The notes under the pieces are model-generated. The model searched no databases, was not told where the DNA came from, and saw nothing but the letters and a program-made list of their open reading frames with translations. Source: DATCDE01 sp038252405 (GTDB lineage: Bacteria; Actinomycetota; Actinomycetes; Prado026). From it: a DNA stretch of 64,000 bases. Of this stretch, positions 63,556 through 64,000 are shown in pieces. Numbering within the stretch: the first letter of the stretch is position 1; each line of letters begins with the position of its first letter. Made by a program: the position numbers and the translations under genes. The stretch lies in assembly GCA_038252405.1 (NCBI GenBank), contig JBBSAJ010000001.1, forward strand, positions 88,026 through 152,025. Direction: 5' to 3'.

Positions 63556-64000
63556 ATGAACATCGTTGTCTGTGTGAAGCAGGTGCCCGACAGCTGGGCG
63601 GAGAAGAAGCTGGACCCGTCGGACAGCACGCTGGACCGTGAGTCCGTCGACGCCGTGATGAACGAGCTGGACGAGTACGCGGTGGAGGAGGCGCTGAAGC
63701 TTGCCGAGGCGCACGGCGGCGAGGTCACGATCTTGTCGATGGGCCCGGAGAAGGCCGGCGAGACGATCCGCAAGGCGCTGTCGATGGGTGCGGACAAGGG
63801 TGTTCACGTGGTCGACCCGGCGCTGCACGGATCCGACGCGCTGGTGACGTCCGTGGTGTTGGCCAAGGCGCTCGGCACGCTGGAGTGGGACCTGGTGCTG
63901 CTGGGGGTGGAGTCCACCGATGCGCGCATGTCGGTGCTGCCGGCGATGCTGGCCGAGCAGCTGGGCGCCCCGCAGCTGACGTTGGCGTCGTCGGTGGAGG
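63556..64000 (+). CDS. etfB: Electron transfer flavoprotein beta subunit, 5' part
   Basis: 148 residues visible; the full protein is about 260. NIVVCVKQVPDSWAEKKLD start, MNELDEYAVEEALKLAEAHGGEVTILSMGPEKAGETIRKALSMGADKGVHVVDP, GSDALVTSVVLAKALGTLEWDLVLLGVESTDARMSVLPAMLAEQLG. EtfB with EtfA accepts electrons from acyl-CoA dehydrogenases and passes them to the quinone pool; this supports methylsuccinyl-CoA or beta-oxidation steps implied by the other acyl-CoA genes. ATG 63556 has GGGAGG about 15 bases upstream, a long spacing. The gene continues past the window end, where etfA is expected. Confidence 0.96.
   Translation, partial: MNIVVCVKQVPDSWAEKKLDPSDSTLDRESVDAVMNELDEYAVEEALKLAEAHGGEVTILSMGPEKAGETIRKALSMGADKGVHVVDPALHGSDALVTSVVLAKALGTLEWDLVLLGVESTDARMSVLPAMLAEQLGAPQLTLASSVE

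Noticed and set aside
1..64000. Mobile elements, integrases, toxin-antitoxin pairs or defence systems
   Set aside because: No transposase, recombinase, restriction, Cas or toxin-like product was recognised; genes are chromosomal metabolic or transport functions with uniform composition.

Overview
The window is about 73% GC chromosomal DNA with GTG/TTG starts, many 4-base ATGA/GTGA gene overlaps and Shine-Dalgarno sites of the GGAGG type. The gene set (GlgE pathway, NucS mismatch endonuclease, crotonyl-CoA carboxylase/reductase with ethylmalonyl-CoA mutase, LuxR-LAL regulator, electron-transfer flavoprotein beta beside an Rv3030-3032-like trio) places it in the Actinomycetota, class Actinomycetia. 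I cannot fix the family from the sequence alone. No transposase, prophage, CRISPR array, rRNA or tRNA was found.

Layout. 0-9 kb: the 3' end of murA, an AlkD-like DNA repair protein, a STAS protein, ethylmalonyl-CoA mutase, an ABC-2 exporter pair, nucS and a GMC oxidoreductase. A nested palindromic element follows at 8962-9073. 9-13.9 kb: aldehyde dehydrogenase, a double-length 3-hydroxyacyl-CoA dehydrogenase, a threonine-aldolase-like lyase and a small Cys/His protein. 13.9-19.1 kb: a five-gene MacAB-like efflux operon with two adaptor proteins carrying unusual low-complexity inserts, preceded by 11-bp-phased direct repeats that look like an OmpR/PhoB-type operator. 19.1-26.1 kb: hydrolases, an SDR, a Glu/Leu/Phe/Val dehydrogenase, a lipoprotein and a frameshifted LuxR-LAL regulator. 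26.1-36.6 kb: crotonyl-CoA carboxylase/reductase, methylmalonyl-CoA epimerase, thiolase, MeaB GTPase, a three-gene FtsX/ABC cassette, and an acyl-CoA mutase whose active-site residues indicate isobutyryl-CoA mutase. 36.7-49.9 kb: a YbbN-type thioredoxin, then the alpha-glucan region (glgE-treS-mak-glgB on the minus strand, glgP on the plus strand, glgX convergent). 50-56 kb: enoyl-CoA hydratase, methyltransferase, hexapeptide acyltransferase, then a minus-strand trio (methyltransferase, GH57, GT4) resembling mycobacterial Rv3030-Rv3031-Rv3032. 56.4-63.4 kb: a plus-strand cassette (universal stress protein, GT4, HAD-GH65 fusion, GDE-type debranching enzyme), followed by the 5' part of etfB.

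Two themes run through the window. The first is C4/C5 acyl-CoA metabolism: thiolase, 3-hydroxyacyl-CoA dehydrogenase, crotonase family, Ccr, Ecm, epimerase, MeaB, ICM large subunit and EtfB, which together cover much of the ethylmalonyl-CoA pathway and branched C4 interconversion. The second is alpha-glucan metabolism: trehalose to maltose to maltose-1-phosphate to branched glucan through TreS, Mak, GlgE and GlgB; degradation by GlgP, GlgX and a GDE-type enzyme; a possible methylated-glucan trio; and a stress-linked GH65/GT4 cassette lying between that trio and etfB.
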